Shown: one piece after another, positions 21,856-33,194 of the stretch | Layout: each line of letters opens with the position of its first letter | How positions within the stretch are numbered: position 1 is the stretch's first letter | Source: Serripes groenlandicus | Lineage: Eukaryota; Mollusca; Bivalvia; Cardiida; Cardiidae | DNA length: 64,000 nucleotides | Assembly: GCA_031761405.1 (NCBI GenBank) | Contig: JASEVX010000003.1 | Span: 117,553,649-117,617,648 of the forward strand | Direction of reading: 5' to 3' | Translations under genes and position numbers: made by a program | The notes under the pieces: generated by a model | The model's database searches: none | Told to the model about the DNA's origin: nothing | What the model saw: only the letters and a program-made list of their open reading frames with translations

Positions 21856-22414
21856 TAAAAATAATATTATTGGCGGCCATTTTGAAAAATGCCCTGATTA
21901 TTGGCAGCCATTTTGAAAATCAAGATGGATGCTCTTACCAAAACATCCAATGTTATGGTTAATGGTCTCATGAGCTTCATTGACCATGAAAACATATGTT
22001 TTGACACCAAAATCAGGTTTCTAGGTGCCTTAAAAATTGAGTTATTGTAAAAAATAAGATTATTTGCGGCCATTTTGAAAAATGCCCTGTGTCACCCAAA
22101 CTTTTCTGGATAGTATTGATATGAACATCAATAAAATCACGATTGACAGAGTAATTATGAGATGGCCACGAACTCCCCCCTAGAGCCTGTAGTAATATAT
22201 GAACATAACAAAGTGCTATTGTAAAGTGTTCAATTAAGACTTTTGGGCAAATCCATTTCCATATGAAATCTGCAGTTAGCCTCTTGCTGTGAGCACTTTC
22301 AGTGCTTTGATTAAAAATATATATTACATCTGTCTGTAATTCTTTCATATTGTAAACTAGGTCAGCAGGTCACAGCAGAATATACAGGTTTTTCGCGGAC
22401 CTTGTTAGATTGAT

Positions 22415-22525
22415 TGTTTGGTATTTAACGCCGCTTTTAAAACAAAATAAGTTATATCACGGCGTTTCCTTGGTAAGTTACCAATACTACAGGTCCATTT
22501 ATCCTGACACCAGCCAGTCAATTGT
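22415..22525 (-). mobile_element. SINE 3' half, split by LINE insertion
   Basis: ATTGATTGTTTGGTATTTAA to CCTGACACCAGCCAGTCA matches 2700-2818. The remaining half resumes at 31243 (TGTATGCTAACCCCACACCC). The LINE cluster therefore inserted within this SINE. Confidence 0.8.
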
Positions 22526-22526
22526 T

Positions 22527-24557
22527 TTTTTCAATTTATTTATTTACGTAATTAAAGGCCAGTGGCCCAAAATACACAATCAAATGTTACAAATAATAAT
22601 ACATCATGTGACAAATAGATTATGTCAATTTCTATATATATTAAGTATAAATATGCTATATGCAAAACAAGCAATACATTACAGAAAACACAAACTTCAT
22701 GTCTTATGAAATAAGATGGTTACCATTTAACAAACAATAAAAACAAGTTCTGTCGGTTTTTTCTATTCCATAATGTCTTCCAAGTTCAATATTTAGTTTG
22801 TGGCTAGAGCATCGAACACGCGCAAAAGATTTCCTAAAGTAAAAAGATACGTCTATGCATAAGTATTTTTCAACGTTTAACAGGGATTTAAAAGTGCAGT
22901 CAGTATCACATCTTGAGGAACTTGATAATTCATCAGACCAGTTTTGAGTCATAAGACGCTGTTTAAATGAAAAAATAAACATTTCCTTGTCACCAACATC
23001 TTGGTTTAACCAAACGTAACCATAGCCGTATCTATATAATAACTCCTTGATATTTGTGACCCAGTTTGTTCGACCAATATTGTCATGTGACGTTAACATT
23101 TTATAACAATTTTTAGGAGAAATTGTGCCTGACATTTGCAATATTTACACCAGTACTTAATGCACTTTGTAAAATATATTTGACTTAAGGGCAGACTCCC
23201 AAATTCTCCCAATACCACACAATTGTTAACAGACGAATTTACACCGAGATAATAACGACAGAATTCAATGTGAACCTTTTCAATATCTGAGGAATAAGTG
23301 TGCCCCCATATCTCGCGCCGTGTGTGAGATCAAGTTGAATAATTTGAACAAGTCTTCATGAGAGAATATACCAAAAGGAAGTTAGTATCGTTTAATGCTA
23401 TTTATAGCTCTTCTTGCTTGAGATGCCAGTTTTAATTTAGCTGCAGTCCAAGATAACTTTGGTGTAAATAGAAGACCCATATATTTGTAAAATTATGTAA
23501 CTTTTACATTTTTCACCGTTAAGATTCCATTTTTCGGTATTTCGAAGCGGTTCACCGTTTCTAAATACTATTACTTCCGTCTTTTTTAAGTTAACGGTCA
23601 TTTATGAAAATTCTGAAATAGCGTTAAGTTGTAACTGAATGTTGTTTACTGTATCTGCACCCGTGACAGGCCACGTCGCCGCGAACAACAGACATACAAT
23701 ATCAAGTATATTATTTGTTAATAAAAAACACCTTTACACCTTTGTCGTAAATGCGAAACTAATTCATTGATATATAAACTAAAAATTATCGGCTAACTTA
23801 TGTCCCCCTGTCTCGTTCCGATATTACACCTGAATGGATCTGAGATTGTGTTACATAACGTACCATTTGGTAATTTGACATAGTTTTTAAGTTTTTCATA
23901 CATTGACTTAAGCACTCTAATTAAATTACCGTTAGCACCTTTGCTCAGAATACTTGTAAATAGTTTGTGGTGTACTAGACAATCAAAAGCCTTCTAAAAG
24001 TCAACATATAGAACATAAAATCTACCATGAGGTCTAGTGATATATTTTTGAATCATACCTTGGAGTGTAAACATATTATCAATAACCGAATAACCAGATC
24101 TAAATCCCGCCTGAGCTTTATCAATAATATTATGCTCATATGCCCACTTATTTAATCGTTCTGTTGCCATGTTAGAGACTATTTTGTAAATGACATCTAT
24201 AAGTGAAATACCTCGGTAATTAGATCATGGGTCGCTTCTGTCACCTGATTTATGTAAACGAACGATTATAATTATAATTTGGCTCCATGCCTCGGGGAAC
24301 TCTCCCGTTGTCAAAATTGTGTTAAACAAGATAGTTAAGATAGGACTGATACAATGCAAAGTATGTTTATAAAACTCGGCCCCAATACCGTCCTTACCCT
24401 GGGATTTATCATGTTTTAATTTTGAAATCGATTTGCTTACTTCTTCATTTGTAAAAGGACAATTTAGGATTTGGTCCACATTTTCGTCTAACGCAAACAA
24501 ATTCATGTCTAAATCGGATAATGGTATTTGATTATCTTTGTGAAGCAATTGTTCAGA
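22527..24557 (-). pseudogene. LINE A (older), reverse transcriptase and C-terminal region
   Basis: The 3' end is an A-rich tail on the minus strand (TAAATAAATAAATTGAAAAAAA) at 22527. Upstream are an ORF2 C-terminal block (23141-22704), RT pieces near 23560-24010 (TRQGDIS, VNLKKTEVIVFRNG, VDF-stop-KAFD) and the start of the RT domain at 24548-24225 (KLKHDKSQGKDGIGAEFYKH). The catalytic Asp-Asp position reads LFAATWPVTGADT instead of an FADD motif, and several stops are present, so it is inactive. The 5' continuation is at 30665-31243. Confidence 0.75.
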
Positions 24558-24561
24558 ATTA

Positions 24562-25234
24562 GTTTAGTTTAAACATATTTTATTGCCATATAAATAATAC
24601 ACAAGATGATTTGCAACATTCAATATTCATATGACAAAAGGGTTAGACTACAAGTTCTAATAACTTAGATTCAGTCTTTCCCTTTTGGATGACATACATT
24701 ATATCCTGTCTTTGAATTAACAAATAGTAAACGGCAATAACGATTACATAAAATAGAAAATTTGTTCCGACTGGAGTTGGCAAGATAATTTATCTTACTT
24801 CACTGAATAAGAGGGCAAGATAACTTATTTTACTTCACTGAATAACTGGTTGGTAAATTTAAAAAAACAACTAAAAAAACAACCATATTATTAATCAAGA
24901 CTAACATATCTTATATATATATGATTACATTAAAACATAGTATTATATAGTATTGTGGTATTTTGGTTTGGATAAGAGACCCGTAGAAAAGCAACAGTAT
25001 CTATTCAAACCTCCCAGAATCTCTTATGTAAGACTGCACTGCCAGGAATATATTTGAGTTCTCAACAACGCTCAGATGATTTGAACCATATAGTAAAATA
25101 TTCAAGTTTAATGGGTGGTATATTCTAAGTTGTCGAAATAGCAGAATTCGTTGTTGGTAAAATATAAGAAAAAGAAAAAAAGAAATGTTCACAGTCTTCC
25201 AACCCATAACCACAAACGCACATTCCGTTGTTAC
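24562..25234 (-). other. LINE B 3' UTR
   Basis: From the end of ORF2 to the junction with LINE A. The minus strand ends GGCAATAAAATATGTTTAAAC, giving an AATAAA signal just before the boundary. Confidence 0.6.
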
Positions 25235-28150
25235 TTAAGTGGTTATTGTACAGGTCAAATTGTAAGTTACTGCATCTATTGCGAAGACGCGTTTACCTAT
25301 AGAGTAGTACTTTGGAACAGTTGTACTTGGGAACATTTTCTTTACATTGGACTTAAAGGCTGACAGAGAAGTGATAGATTTTATGTTTTCGGGTAGTTCA
25401 TTCCATAAAGATACAGAAGAAGGGACAAAAGAACTGGCAAATAACTCTGTTCGTCTGGCAATTACTTCTATATTAAACGCATTTCGCATTGGATATTCAG
25501 TTCGATTACCAACGTGTGGTGGAAATATTTCGCTTAGATAGTTGGGAGTAAGATCATGAATGATTTTAAATGTTAAAATAAGTTTTTGGTACTTTCTACG
25601 ATCAGACAATTTAAGCCACCCAATTTCTTTGTATAAATTAAAAAGGAAAATTGATCTTGTTACACCAGTGGTAATTCTTGCTGCTTCATTTTGTATTTTG
25701 TCTAGTAAATCCTGTTCAGTTTGTGTGCAGTTATCCCATACCACGGAAGCATATTCCAAAAGTGGACGGAGAAAAGAAGTATACATTTGATTAAGTGAAA
25801 CTCTGTTTAGTCTGAATTTAAGTGCTCTCATCATACCCAAAACCTTTGAAGTTGATTTAGTGATGTTTAAAATGTGGTCTTTCCATTTAGCATTGCTACT
25901 AAGTGTTAAGCCTAAGTGCTTATGGCTATTAACAAATTCTAGTTCAACATTGTCAAAAACAAGTCTTGGAAAAGGAACAGCTTTGTTAGTAAACAACATG
26001 GCCACAGTTTTAGACGGATTAAAAGAAACTAACCATTGCTTAGCCCATGCAGAAAGCATTAAGAGGTCATGGTATAAAATGCCTTCAGTATCAGTTATAC
26101 TGGTTGCACAACATGCCATTGATGTATCATCAGCAAAAAGTCTTGATATGCTAAGTATGTTTTCAGTTATATCGTTAACATAAACAAGAAACAATAACGG
26201 CCCAAGGACATAACCTTGAGGTACCCCAGCATGTATAGTTAGTGGGCTAGATTTGACATTGTCTATAACTACAGATTGTTGTCGGTACGATAAATAATTT
26301 TCAAACCAGGCTAAAAGTGGTCCATCAATTCCATTCTGTTTTAATTTAAAAAGCAATCCTTTGTGCCAAACGCGATCAAACGCTTTGGATATATCACAGA
26401 ATACCATACAAATATTCTGTTGAGCATCAATGGAAGAAACGATTTGGTGATATAAGTCAATCAACTGATACACTGTTGAGTGACCTTTTAGAAACCCAGA
26501 CTGCTGTGGGTGAATTAAATGATTAGACTGAATATGGATGTAAACTTGTTTGTATACACATCTTTCAAATATTTTACCTACACAACTCAATAATGATACT
26601 GGGCGATACATACTTCCCGAAAGAAGACGGGTCTCCTTTCTTATATAAGGGTAGTACATTTGATTGTTTCCATTGAAAAGGGAATATTTTAGATTCAAGC
26701 GATTTATTAAATAGCATTAATAAAGGTTTAGAAATTGTAATGCTTGTTGCTTTTAGTAATTTGTGACTAATTGCATCAGGCCCAACTGCCTTATTAGGCT
26801 GTATAGTACTAATAATATCCTTTATATCTTGAACACTTACTCTGATATTTGTGAGTTTACTTTGCGATTTTTCAACAAATTCGGGCAATTCTGTTTTAGA
26901 GTCGTCAACAGTTGATATAGAAGCAAAATATATTATTCAAATAATTTGCCCTTTCTTCATCTGAGTAAATCAATGTCTCGACGTTATTGCATGTTGTCTT
27001 TAAGATAGGAATATAATTCGATTTAGCTTTACGTTTTAATAAATTACGCAAACAAGACCAATACTTTTTAGGGTCGATAGTTAAATCACTTGATAGAGAC
27101 TCATCAATATTGCTGAAGTATCGTTGTTTTACTGACTTAATAAGATTGTTAACTTTATTACGTAGTTTTTTATATTTTAACCAATCAGAGGGCCTTTTGA
27201 GTTAACTGCAAGTGATGTTTGCCTATCCCGTTTCCTGGAAAATGTCCTTATTAGAGAATCGTACCAAGGTTGGTCATTAGGGCGCATGACAACTTCTTTT
27301 GATGGTATGCACTGATTCATGAATTCGGTTATAGTTGTTGTAAATTGTTTACACGCGTTATCAGTATTTAGAGTAGATATAAAGTCCCAGTTGTGATTTT
27401 CAATTAAACTATTAAGTTCTTCAAAGTCAGCTCTGTCGTAATACCACACCCTCCTCATTTTACAAGAATCTATGATTTTACTAAATGAAATGGAGACAAT
27501 AGTCGCTTTATGGTCACTAATATCCCCCCTTACATCGATTGTATCCGATATGGTTCAGAAACAAGAATGGGATCTAATAAAGTACTTGAATGCTCAGTTA
27601 TACGAGTTGGTCTACTTATAACGTTACGAAGGTTATTTATGGATATGATGCTGTTTAAATGAATTTCATTAGTTTTAAACAGATCCTGGTTTAGGTCTCC
27701 TGCAACAATAACGTTAGGATTACTATCGATGGCTCTTTCAAGAGACAAGTTAAACCTATCCCAGAATGCTACTGGAGTCCCAGGTGAGCGATAGACAGTA
27801 CATAACAAAAAAGAAGATGTACGATACTTCACTTCTACCCAAATTGAATGAACAGAATCCATTTCTAAATCTAACCGTCTTTTCGAGTATAGAATATCGG
27901 AGACATACACTGCCAAACCACCAGAGTGAGATGTAAGATCACGTCTGTACAGAATGAGGTTACGACCATCAACTATCAAGTCGGAATCTAATACATTGTT
28001 ATCAAGGTGAGTTTCAGTAAAACATAACATTTCAAGATCTGAAAAATGGTCAGATATGAAGCTGAGTTTGTTTCGAATGCTACGTATATTCAAGTGTAAT
28101 ATTGACAGACAAGCATTGTGTGTCGTGTTCTCTGACTGTGGTTCAGTTCG
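25235..28150 (-). pseudogene. LINE B ORF2: endonuclease and reverse transcriptase (nearly intact, frameshifted)
   Basis: Minus-strand order: APE-type endonuclease (28150-27530; NIRSIRNK, FTETHLDN, VAGDLNQD), linker (27458-27177; PWYDSLIRTFSRKRD), RT start (26888-26574; NKAVGPDAISHKLLK, LPLYKKGD), then a 487-codon RT block (26698-25235) with DISKAFDRVWHKGLL, GVPQGYVLGPLL, the catalytic FADDTS and a C-terminal domain. The motifs fit a Jockey/CR1-like non-LTR retrotransposase. Frameshifts near 26600-26700 and stops in the linker split it, so this copy cannot make a full protein without correction. The long RT frame points to a relatively recent insertion. Confidence 0.85.
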
Positions 28151-29500
28151 ACATCACCACACAAAAGTAGCAACAGAAGCAGTATAAAGCTTAATCGATG
28201 TGAAAAGACATCCAAACAGAACGTCATCAGAAACCTTATAGAAGTCAGAACTAGTGAGATATCAACACCGGAAAGCTCAAATAGATGTGAAAGTGGGTAT
28301 GCAGAATATAAACATTTTCTGAAACCGCGATTTGCTCGAGCATGAAACAGTCCGATAGCCGCGCGCCAGACAGCCGTATCACAGCCTACGGTGGGTCAAA
28401 TAACGTAACTTGTAAGTCTGCGCACGGATACCACACCGCATGCTCGAGGGTCACAGCAGTCACCAAGTCTACAGTCCAAACCAAAAGTAACAAACCACAA
28501 AACACAGAAAAGAAATGAAAAATATAAACATATAAATACATAGATCAATACTGATTAATAATGGTCAAACTATATATGGTATAAACAGTACGAGCCTAAA
28601 ATGATATAACATTACGGTTAATATTTCGTAGAAAGTTTTATCATTGGTTTTAGTGAACATATAATCATAATATGGAAAATAAAACTTGTGCACCCTTAAG
28701 TGCAATCAAATAAAACTACAATGTGTAATAATTGTTCAAACAATAAATAAAGATCAAAAAGAATGATCCCTAATAATCCCAATCTTATTTACAATTGTAC
28801 ATACATGGTTGCAAATGCAAAAATAAATGTTGACCAGATTTTCCAGTTTTCAAAATCTATACAAAAAATAATAATATCTATATAATGTTGTTGTATTTTG
28901 GTTTATCCCAAGAAAACAACACATTTATAAATTAATGTATCAGAGTGATGTCCCTTGGATAGCAGATGATTCAAGAAACAAAATGGTCACAATGTAGGCA
29001 TATCAGTGTTATAACACTTAATTGTTTCACGGCTATAAACAACATATGCTTCTTCCGGTTTACATTTGATATTTTAAAGCAGACAAAAACAAGTGGAAAA
29101 AATACAGAGCCTGTTTCGTGTCATCTGATCATGACCTGCACCACTTTCAAAATATTTGACTTATGATTAATAAAACTAGTGGAAATAGTACAGAGCCTGT
29201 TTCGAGTCATCTGATCATGACCTGCACCACTTTCAAAATATTTGATATGGTAATTTAATAGGCAAGTCAGAATTTGGGGACTGTGTAAAAGAATACGTTA
29301 TCACATCCACGCTTAGTTTAGCACAATTAAATTTAGAAAATTGCCATAAGTCAGAAATACATTGTTTTTAAATACATATTGTCTGTTTACCGACATGTAT
29401 AACGTAGAGCTATCCTCGATGTGATGTAAACACTCTGATGTCGTTGGATTGCACTATGCTTGTGGTATATATACTTGTCGAAAAAGGCTAGGCACTGCTT
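28150..29500 (-). other. LINE B spacer between ORF1 and ORF2
   Basis: Mostly AT-rich. It contains a GC-richer stretch at 28330-28450 bounded by GCTCGAGCATG and its inverse CATGCTCGAG, and a short direct duplication near 29075-29160 and 29180-29245 (CATCTGATCATGACCTGCAC). No coding motif was found. Whether it all belongs to LINE B is an inference. Confidence 0.4.
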
Positions 29501-30305
29501 AGCTCAGATTTCAATTGATCTAAGTCGTGCTGACTTTCTAGCCTATGAATTTTCAAGTTATTGTCTTTAACAATGATAGTACCATCACTCGTCCAAGCAC
29601 TGCTTACCTCTTTATCTTTGACTAGTTGTCTAGCTTAGAAGAAGACATTATCTCTCGCGGTAGAAACACACCTTTGTAGCCTTTGTCCTTCAGTTTTTAC
29701 TTGTGCTTAAGCAATATCTGGCGTGACCGATAACTCGTCAATTTAATGATGATGTCACGCGGTTTGTTTTTGGATAAGTTAGAAGACAGCCTAGGTTTTC
29801 CAAGACGATGACTCCTGTCTATTTCGAAAATGGTTATATTGGCATCAATGGCGGCAGCTATCTCTCAGACTGAGTTATCTACAATTTCGTCATCAGATTC
29901 GGATACTCCTGAAAGGCGAAGACAATTTCTTCGGCTATACTGTTCAGCACGATCACACTTCAGTTCGAGCGTTTCTACTCGAAGTTTAAGATTGTTATTC
30001 TCCCAAGTCAATTGATCAATCTGTTGTTTTAGACCTCCTACAACACCGTCTACAACTGTGTTTACCATTTCGGATAACTGCTCGTCTATAGAAACCTTCA
30101 GCAGACTGCTTATTTGGGCTAACTGCTCTACTCCGAGTGTGACCTGCGTCACAGTGTCTGTCCCAGATTCATGCATTGTTTCCTCGGGAATAGTTACCGA
30201 ACTATTGATAGGCTGTTTTGTTTTCTTCGTATCACTTAAATCGACTGGTGATGAAAGTGCTCGCTTCTTCGTTTTTCCTATTTTGGGGGTATTTTTATTA
30301 CTCAT
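29500..30305 (-). pseudogene. LINE B ORF1 (coiled-coil nucleic-acid-binding protein)
   Basis: The minus strand starts MSNKNTPKIGKTKKRALSSP at about 30305. A coiled-coil-like segment rich in Leu/Glu (LKQQIDQLTWENNNLKLRVE) is followed by CDRAEQYSRRNCLRLSGV, a phrase characteristic of L1/CR1-type ORF1 proteins. After a stop near 29865 the sequence continues in recognisable form (HRLGRPRL-like, KPRDIIIKLTSY) to about 29600. ORF1 binds LINE RNA in related elements. The preceding ~350 bases to about 30660 are the likely 5' UTR. Confidence 0.7.
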
Positions 30306-30664
30306 GACACTAACTATCTTTTCCGTGAAATATACTGTTGGAAAAGCTCGAGCGCTATTTATAAACACTGTCCACTGTCCACTAGATGTACCCTGTGACA
30401 CAGGGGTGTGTAATACTGACCAGTAACAGGCACGTGCATAGGTAAAATCACAGGTATATTCAATATGGTGGTGCTCACTGAAGCTTAACTTGTGATAAAG
30501 AAGCTCAATTTTGGAAAAAGTCAAATATCTCAAAAAATAAAGAAATAACATAACCTGGTTTCTACGGGAAAGCTTCGAGTCCTCTTTTAGAATTCACATT
30601 ATTCACTTTTTATACTGTTTCTCACGTCTGAAATACGTTAAATGAAGTGTTTTTTGACCACTGT

Positions 30665-31243
30665 GTTTTCAAGCTAACCAGCCATTTCCAGTCACGTGAC
30701 GTATCAGAATTTGTAACATGGCACTCGCCTTAATATCTAACGATACACTGTTTAGTTTTGAAGTACTTCTCACCATAGACCATTTTTTTTCGTTTAGCTC
30801 TATTACAATCATCATCCCACCACTCTGGTTGGACATTGTTTGGGGATATCTATTGTTTGCCGCCATGCCACTGCTTTTTGCTGACGTATGATACAAGTTG
30901 ACAATAGATAGAACTGCTTCATTTATGTTACTATCAATATTTTGCAAGATGTCATTTCTATCTACGATAAAGTTGCTTTTAAATGTTTCTAACATATCCT
31001 TCAAACTATCTTTCCATTTTAATTTATTAACTAAAATACTTGGTGGATCAGGGTCTACTACAATAGTATATGGTATAGTTTCAAATGTTAAGTGTGACAA
31101 TATAGGAAAGTGGTCTGACTCATCTCTCATTTCAACATTGAAGTATGATACAAAGGGAAATAACTCTGACGATGCGATGTGGTAGTCTACGACACTATCG
31201 CCTTCATTTACAATACATGTATAATTTCCATCACCATCATCAG
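30665..31243 (-). pseudogene. LINE A, endonuclease C-terminus and linker
   Basis: The minus-strand frame from 31274 contains NYTCIVNEGDSVVDYHIASS and DESDHFPILSHL, the C-terminal APE endonuclease signature with its SDH motif, then a linker (ILVNKLKWKDSLKDMLETF). It breaks off near 30665 where LINE B begins; the RT domain of the same type resumes at 24557. The first ~10 codons (MALRGVGLA) are read from SINE sequence and are not part of the LINE. Confidence 0.7.
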
Positions 31244-31395
31244 TGTATGCTAACCCCACACCCCTGAGCGCCAAGGAAGGAAGCCATTACTACCATTTCT
31301 AAGGTATTTTGGTATGACCCGGTCGGGGTCCAAACCCATTACCTCCCACACCGAAGCGGACGCTCTACCACTGCACCAGTCAACCGAAGCGCTGA
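31243..31395 (-). mobile_element. SINE head (tRNA-like), other half of 22415-22525
   Basis: On the minus strand: TGGTGCAGTGGTAGAGCGTC (A box) and GGGTTTGGACCCCGACCGGG (B box), then TTGGCGCTCAGGGGTGTGGG. A cleaner A box than the copy-1 version at 2963. Confidence 0.75.
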
Positions 31396-31579
31396 CTTTG
31401 CTAAAATATGATTTGACTTGCGAATGTCAGTTGAGTCATAGGAAAACGAACTTTGCACATTGCGGCCATCGGGTATCAACAATAAACCTGTTCCTTCGTG
31501 CATGCTTTCTGCAGTCTTTCTCCTTTTGCTATTTAGTCGAATATGCATCCTGTTCGCCTCAGGAGAACACACATCAAGC

Positions 31580-31745
31580 ATTGATTGTTTGGTGTTTTAA
31601 GCGGCTTTCAACGTCTTTTTAGTTATATCACGGCGTTTCTTCGGTAAGTTACCAGTACTACTGGTCCATTTTTCCTTACACCGGGCCAATCAGTCGTAAT
31701 GCTAACCCCGCAAATCTGACTACCAAGGAGGGCAACCATTACTAC
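31580..31745 (-). mobile_element. Second SINE copy, 3' part
   Basis: ATTGATTGTTTGGTGTTTTA, TATCACGGCGTTTCTTCGGT and ACTACTGGTCCATTTTTCCT match the tail of the 2700-2963 family. In copy 1 only a stub of this element remains around 3165. Confidence 0.65.
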
Positions 31746-31859
31746 AAAATGAAAGCAAACAAATTGCTATTGCCACTTCCTTTCCCACTTGCTGACGCAT
31801 TTTAACGCATGTGCACCAGACGGCTTTTGAAAACATTATGACAAACGGAGACCTTCGGC

Positions 31860-32025
31860 TGCACTCCTATGCATCCAGGGTTGCGGTCAGCATAACGACT
31901 GACTTGCTGTTGTCACGATAAACGTACCAGAAGTACTGGAAATTAATCAAGGAAATGCCGTGATACAAATGAAAAATTGTTGATAGCGGCGTAAAACATC
32001 AGCCAATTAATCAATCCAATTACAC
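31860..32025 (+). mobile_element. SINE 3' part, plus orientation
   Basis: AACGTACCAGAAGTACTGG and AAATGCCGTGATACAAATGA with TTGTTGATAGCGGCGTAAAA end in AATTAATCAATCCAATT, the shared SINE tail in the opposite orientation to its neighbour. Confidence 0.55.
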
Positions 32026-32027
32026 AG

Positions 32028-32205
32028 TTTGATGCATGTGCGAAGACGGCTTATGAAAACATCGTGGCAAAAGGAGACGAGCAATTCCTTCTTTTGTCAC
32101 AATGATGTCAACTCTATTCAATGATCATACTTTCATTTATAGAGATTTTTAATATTTTGACCATATATTTTAAAATTCGTCTCCTGCAGATTTGTTGAAG
32201 CTGAG
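32028..32205. mobile_element. Hairpin MITE family P, paralogue of 3193-3375
   Basis: GACGGCTTATGAAAACATCG, GGCAAAAGGAGACGAGCAAT, CTTTTGTCACAATGATGTCA and TCGTCTCCTGCAGATTTG keep the family order. Confidence 0.65.
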
Positions 32206-32427
32206 AGAGGTATAAATATAAAAACACTTTTAAAGTTCGGTTTTCTTGTGATGCTGTTCAATTGGCTATATCAATAGATGAACTTTAAGTGTTTCTAATT
32301 TCGTCTGTAAAAATACCAGACTTTCTTTTATGGCAGACACAATATGTTTGGTTGTTTGGCGGAATGCAATATAAATAATAGTATATGAATTTATAAAACA
32401 CCTACGATGTCTATGCCTGATGTCTTA

Positions 32428-32550
32428 CCAAACATGCAGACGCTTTCTGACGCCTCTACAGCAGACGACTTTTGGACAATTTCATATGTATTTTCACCAA
32501 TTTGTGTTTGCCTAGATGTGTTGACAGTCTACTGCTGCAGACTTGATCAC
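32428..32550. mobile_element. Hairpin MITE family P, internally deleted
   Basis: GACGCTTTCTGACGCCTCTA and CAGCAGACGACTTTTGGACA are followed directly by the right arm (GACAGTCTACTGCTGCAGAC). The central hairpin is lost. Confidence 0.5.
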
Positions 32551-32842
32551 ACGTTTGATGTTTTCTACATGGACACGTGACACTATTAACGTTGGGTAGT
32601 GTTTAGACATAAGTCAACTACTTGGATCTCTTTGCTTCCATGTATATCATGACAGGGACGGTGTACACATTTGATCGATGTCAATCGATTTAGGGGTCTT
32701 AGTTCATAAACCTACAATGAAGACTCACAGGAATTCGAACAATCTCACCAAATCTGTCATTGGCCTTCTACATGTAATTGAGTGTTTGATAACAAACAAA
32801 ACTGAATTGAAACCCGTTTTGTTTTTGCGCCAATTTACCTTG

Positions 32843-33096
32843 ATATCGAGGGCTTGGCGTGAAACAGTTGTAACTAAAAACCTATTTTGAAAACCCTGTT
32901 TTAGGGGCAATTTTGACCCCTTTGTAAACAATGCAAATTTAGGTGCCATTGTTCAGAACGAGCAATGGCACCTACATTTCCATTGTTTGCCAAGAAAAAT
33001 GATTTAACGCTTATAAAGATTTTATGTCGAGGTGATTAATCTTGGTAAAAGAATACCAATTTGAGTTACAACCGTTTCACGCCAAGCCCTCGATAT
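32843..33096. mobile_element. Hairpin MITE with nested inner stem
   Basis: ATATCGAGGGCTTGGCGTGA and AACAGTTGTAAC (32843-32874) have a near-perfect inverse at 33065-33096. Between them is a second perfect stem, AGGTGCCATTG / CAATGGCACCT (32941-32973). Not related to families P or Q. Confidence 0.7.
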
Positions 33097-33194
33097 ATTC
33101 ACTGAGAGCCTAGACTTTAAATCGTCAGACGCGGCTCATATACTAGTATATGTGCTTCGTCAGGTGTCTTATAGATGGATCACTCAATTCAATT

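Larger units (their letters stand above)
19990..22200. mobile_element. Foldback element with long, internally repeated inverted arms
   Basis: The left arm starts GGCTCTAGGGGGAGTTCGTG (about 20008), and its inverse, CACGAACTCCCCCCTAGAGCC, ends near 22190. Each arm then holds about 190-bp units containing CAAAATGGCCGCCAATAATC, GGTGTCAAAACATATGTTTT and AAGAGCATCCATCTTGATTT (20130-20495 left; inverted at 21085-21275 and 21860-22095). A Cys-rich ORF lies in the loop and a second repeat has inserted in the right arm at about 21278-21855. Long composite arms suggest a foldback-type DNA transposon. The superfamily is not recognised. Confidence 0.7.
9686..32435. repeat. Copy 2 of the large direct duplication, expanded by nested insertions
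   Basis: Same order as 1-4245 but about 22.7 kb long. Extra material relative to copy 1: about 10236-11960 (unclassified), 12888-18134 (Gypsy element), about 18790-22310 (foldback element with flanks), 22527-31243 (LINEs) and 31580-31745 (an extra SINE). Copy 1 lacks each block and keeps near-continuous sequence across most junctions. The duplication therefore appears older than these insertions, although loss from copy 1 cannot be excluded for the smaller ones. Confidence 0.8.

Noticed and set aside
21683..21962. Thr-His-Ala-Arg and Val-Arg-Ala-Cys ORFs
   Set aside because: Translation of an (ACGC)n microsatellite.
25235..26698. Long 487-codon ORF as a host gene
   Set aside because: It has FADD, GVPQG and DISKAFD reverse transcriptase motifs and lies in LINE B.
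29865..30551. Full 228-codon frame as one protein
   Set aside because: The first ~80 codons before MSNKN lie in the LINE 5' UTR; only the part from about 30305 resembles ORF1.
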